Of a stretch of DNA of 13,432 nt, positions 12,373 to 13,432 are shown in pieces. The notes below the pieces were generated by a model. It ran no database searches, was not told the origin of the DNA, and saw only the letters and a program-made list of their open reading frames with translations. This stretch comes from Deltaproteobacteria bacterium. Its GTDB lineage: Bacteria; Desulfobacterota_C; Deferrisomatia; Deferrisomatales; JACRMM01. Both the position numbers and the translations under genes were made by a program. The DNA lies in contig JACRCS010000482.1 of assembly GCA_016218905.1 (NCBI GenBank), positions 1-13,432 on the forward strand, in the 5' to 3' direction. How positions within the stretch are numbered: the first letter of the stretch is position 1; every line of letters begins with the position of its first letter.

Positions 12373-13432
12373 ATGAGAAGCAAAGAACTGGCGCGTTTCC
12401 GCAGGGCCGCCTTGCCGGCGCTTGCGCTCTGCCTGTTGTTCCCGACCGCGCAACCGTCCGACGCCGCTATTTCGGTTGTGTCCGACTCCCTTCTGCGCAT
12501 CATGGAAGGCCGCCAGGACGACAAACTGCTCCTGCCGGGATACGAGTACCTCCAGGCCGACCTCGGAACCCTCAGCGGAGACGGCTTCTCCTTTCACGGT
12601 TACGGGTGGGGGAGGTTCAACTTCGGCGAGCAGGCGGGGCCTGCAGACTGGATGGACGAGCGCGCCGCCGGCGAGATCCTGTACGGCTACCTGGAGTACT
12701 ATCGATCCTCGTACAACGCGTTCGCCCGCCTCGGGCGGCAGAACGTCTTCAGCGGCACTTCGAACCTCTCCCTCGACGGCCTGCGGGTCGGCTCGGATCT
12801 TACCCCCTACTTTGCGGTTGAGACGTGGGCCGGGCTGCCCGTCGCGCTGGAGTCCGTCCGCGGCGCGGCAGGAGATCGTGCCTGGGGCGGACGGGTCGAA
12901 CACCACTACAAGTCCCTGTATTCCGTCGGACTCTCCTATCAGACGATCCGAGACGACGGCGACGAGCAGGTCGAGGTCGTCGCCATCGATTCGTCGATCC
13001 GTCCGCCCGCTCCCGTTTCGATCACCGGGTACTCCGCGCGCAACCTTCGCACCGATATCTGGCAGGAGCACTCCTACGATGCCCGCGTGCTCGTCGACCC
13101 GTACCGGATCGGCCTGCTCTACCGGCACTTCGATTTGGACGGGTTTCTGGAACGGGGCGTCTTCAACTCGGGCGTGCTCAGCCTGCAGCGGAAACTGCCC
13201 GACAAGCTGACGCAGTGGGGCGGAGACTTCGTCAGGACTCTCAGCCAACCCGTGGAAGTCGGTCTGCGGTATCTGAGGACGGACAGGCGCGAACACGGCG
13301 GGAGGGGCCACCGCTTTACTGCGCTGGGGAGCCTCCATGGAAAGGGGCTCAACCAGATCGGCGGAGAGTTCGGGCGCCAGTTCGGGGACAACGAGCAGAC
13401 GAGCTTCTGGTTGACGAGGGGGTACTTCTACC
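12373..13432 (+). CDS. Putative outer-membrane beta-barrel protein (3' end outside window)
   Basis: The ATG at 12373 follows a strong AGGAGG site, and the frame stays open for 353 codons to the window edge. Residues 1-32 are a signal peptide with an Arg-rich start and the core LPALALCLLFPTA. The mature part alternates hydrophobic and polar residues with many Tyr, Trp, Phe and Gly (GDGFSFHGYGWGRFNFGEQA, EILYGYLEYYRSSYNAFARL, SVGLSYQTIRDDGD, then YRIGLLYRHFDLDGF), the usual pattern of amphipathic barrel strands and turns. I do not recognise a specific family. Location just after a secreted cytochrome c suggests a part in envelope electron transfer or metabolite passage, comparable in principle with porin-cytochrome conduits, but a single small cytochrome does not prove this. 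Confidence 0.72.
   Translation, partial: MRSKELARFRRAALPALALCLLFPTAQPSDAAISVVSDSLLRIMEGRQDDKLLLPGYEYLQADLGTLSGDGFSFHGYGWGRFNFGEQAGPADWMDERAAGEILYGYLEYYRSSYNAFARLGRQNVFSGTSNLSLDGLRVGSDLTPYFAVETWAGLPVALESVRGAAGDRAWGGRVEHHYKSLYSVGLSYQTIRDDGDEQVEVVAIDSSIRPPAPVSITGYSARNLRTDIWQEHSYDARVLVDPYRIGLLYRHFDLDGFLERGVFNSGVLSLQRKLPDKLTQWGGDFVRTLSQPVEVGLRYLRTDRREHGGRGHRFTALGSLHGKGLNQIGGEFGRQFGDNEQTSFWLTRGYFY

Noticed and set aside
12358..13338. 326-codon minus-strand frame opposite the barrel gene
   Set aside because: The plus strand has a strong AGGAGG site, a signal peptide and barrel-like strands; the antisense product lacks any recognisable feature.

Overview
The window comes from a GC-rich, flagellated Gram-negative bacterium. 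It encodes FliL, a periplasmic MotE-like protein, a c-type cytochrome and a likely outer-membrane barrel. The gene order fliJ-motE-fliK-flgD-flgE-fliL-fliN-fliO-fliP-fliQ, the cytochrome next to a barrel, and intergenic heptamer repeats of the GCTAATC/GCTGTTA kind all suggest a deltaproteobacterial lineage (Desulfobacterota/Desulfuromonadia-like) or a neighbouring phylum. That placement is inference; no rRNA or other marker gene is present.

Region 1 (1-7437, plus strand) is a dense flagellar operon for hook and export-gate assembly. It holds the 3' end of fliJ, a motE-like chaperone gene, fliK (hook length), flgD (hook cap), flgE (hook), fliL (stator-associated), a short fliN (C-ring), fliO with an added periplasmic SH3-like domain, fliP and fliQ. 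Genes overlap or lie within about 25 nt of each other, except for a 97-nt gap before fliL that holds a strong hairpin. fliM is missing between fliL and fliN, and fliR does not follow fliQ, so the flagellar locus has been split.

Region 2 (7489-11706, minus strand) runs tail-to-tail against fliQ. It is a six-gene operon, read from right to left: a small two-helix membrane protein, a Ycf46-type AAA+ ATPase, a DUF1257 (Ycf35-like) protein, a DUF2997 protein, a divergent Hsp70/actin-fold ATPase without a lid, and a second small two-helix membrane protein. A credible sigma-70 promoter precedes it. A two-armed heptamer repeat array sits between the AAA+ and DUF1257 genes and supplies the last codons of the AAA+ gene. 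Two nucleotide-driven machines, two small conserved partners and two membrane proteins suggest a membrane-linked chaperone or remodelling system of unknown substrate. This is the most interesting part of the window.

Region 3 (11964-13432, plus strand) is divergent from region 2. It encodes a small secreted monoheme cytochrome c and then an outer-membrane beta-barrel-like protein that is cut by the window end. The pair is probably envelope redox machinery. No tRNA, rRNA, CRISPR array or insertion sequence was seen.
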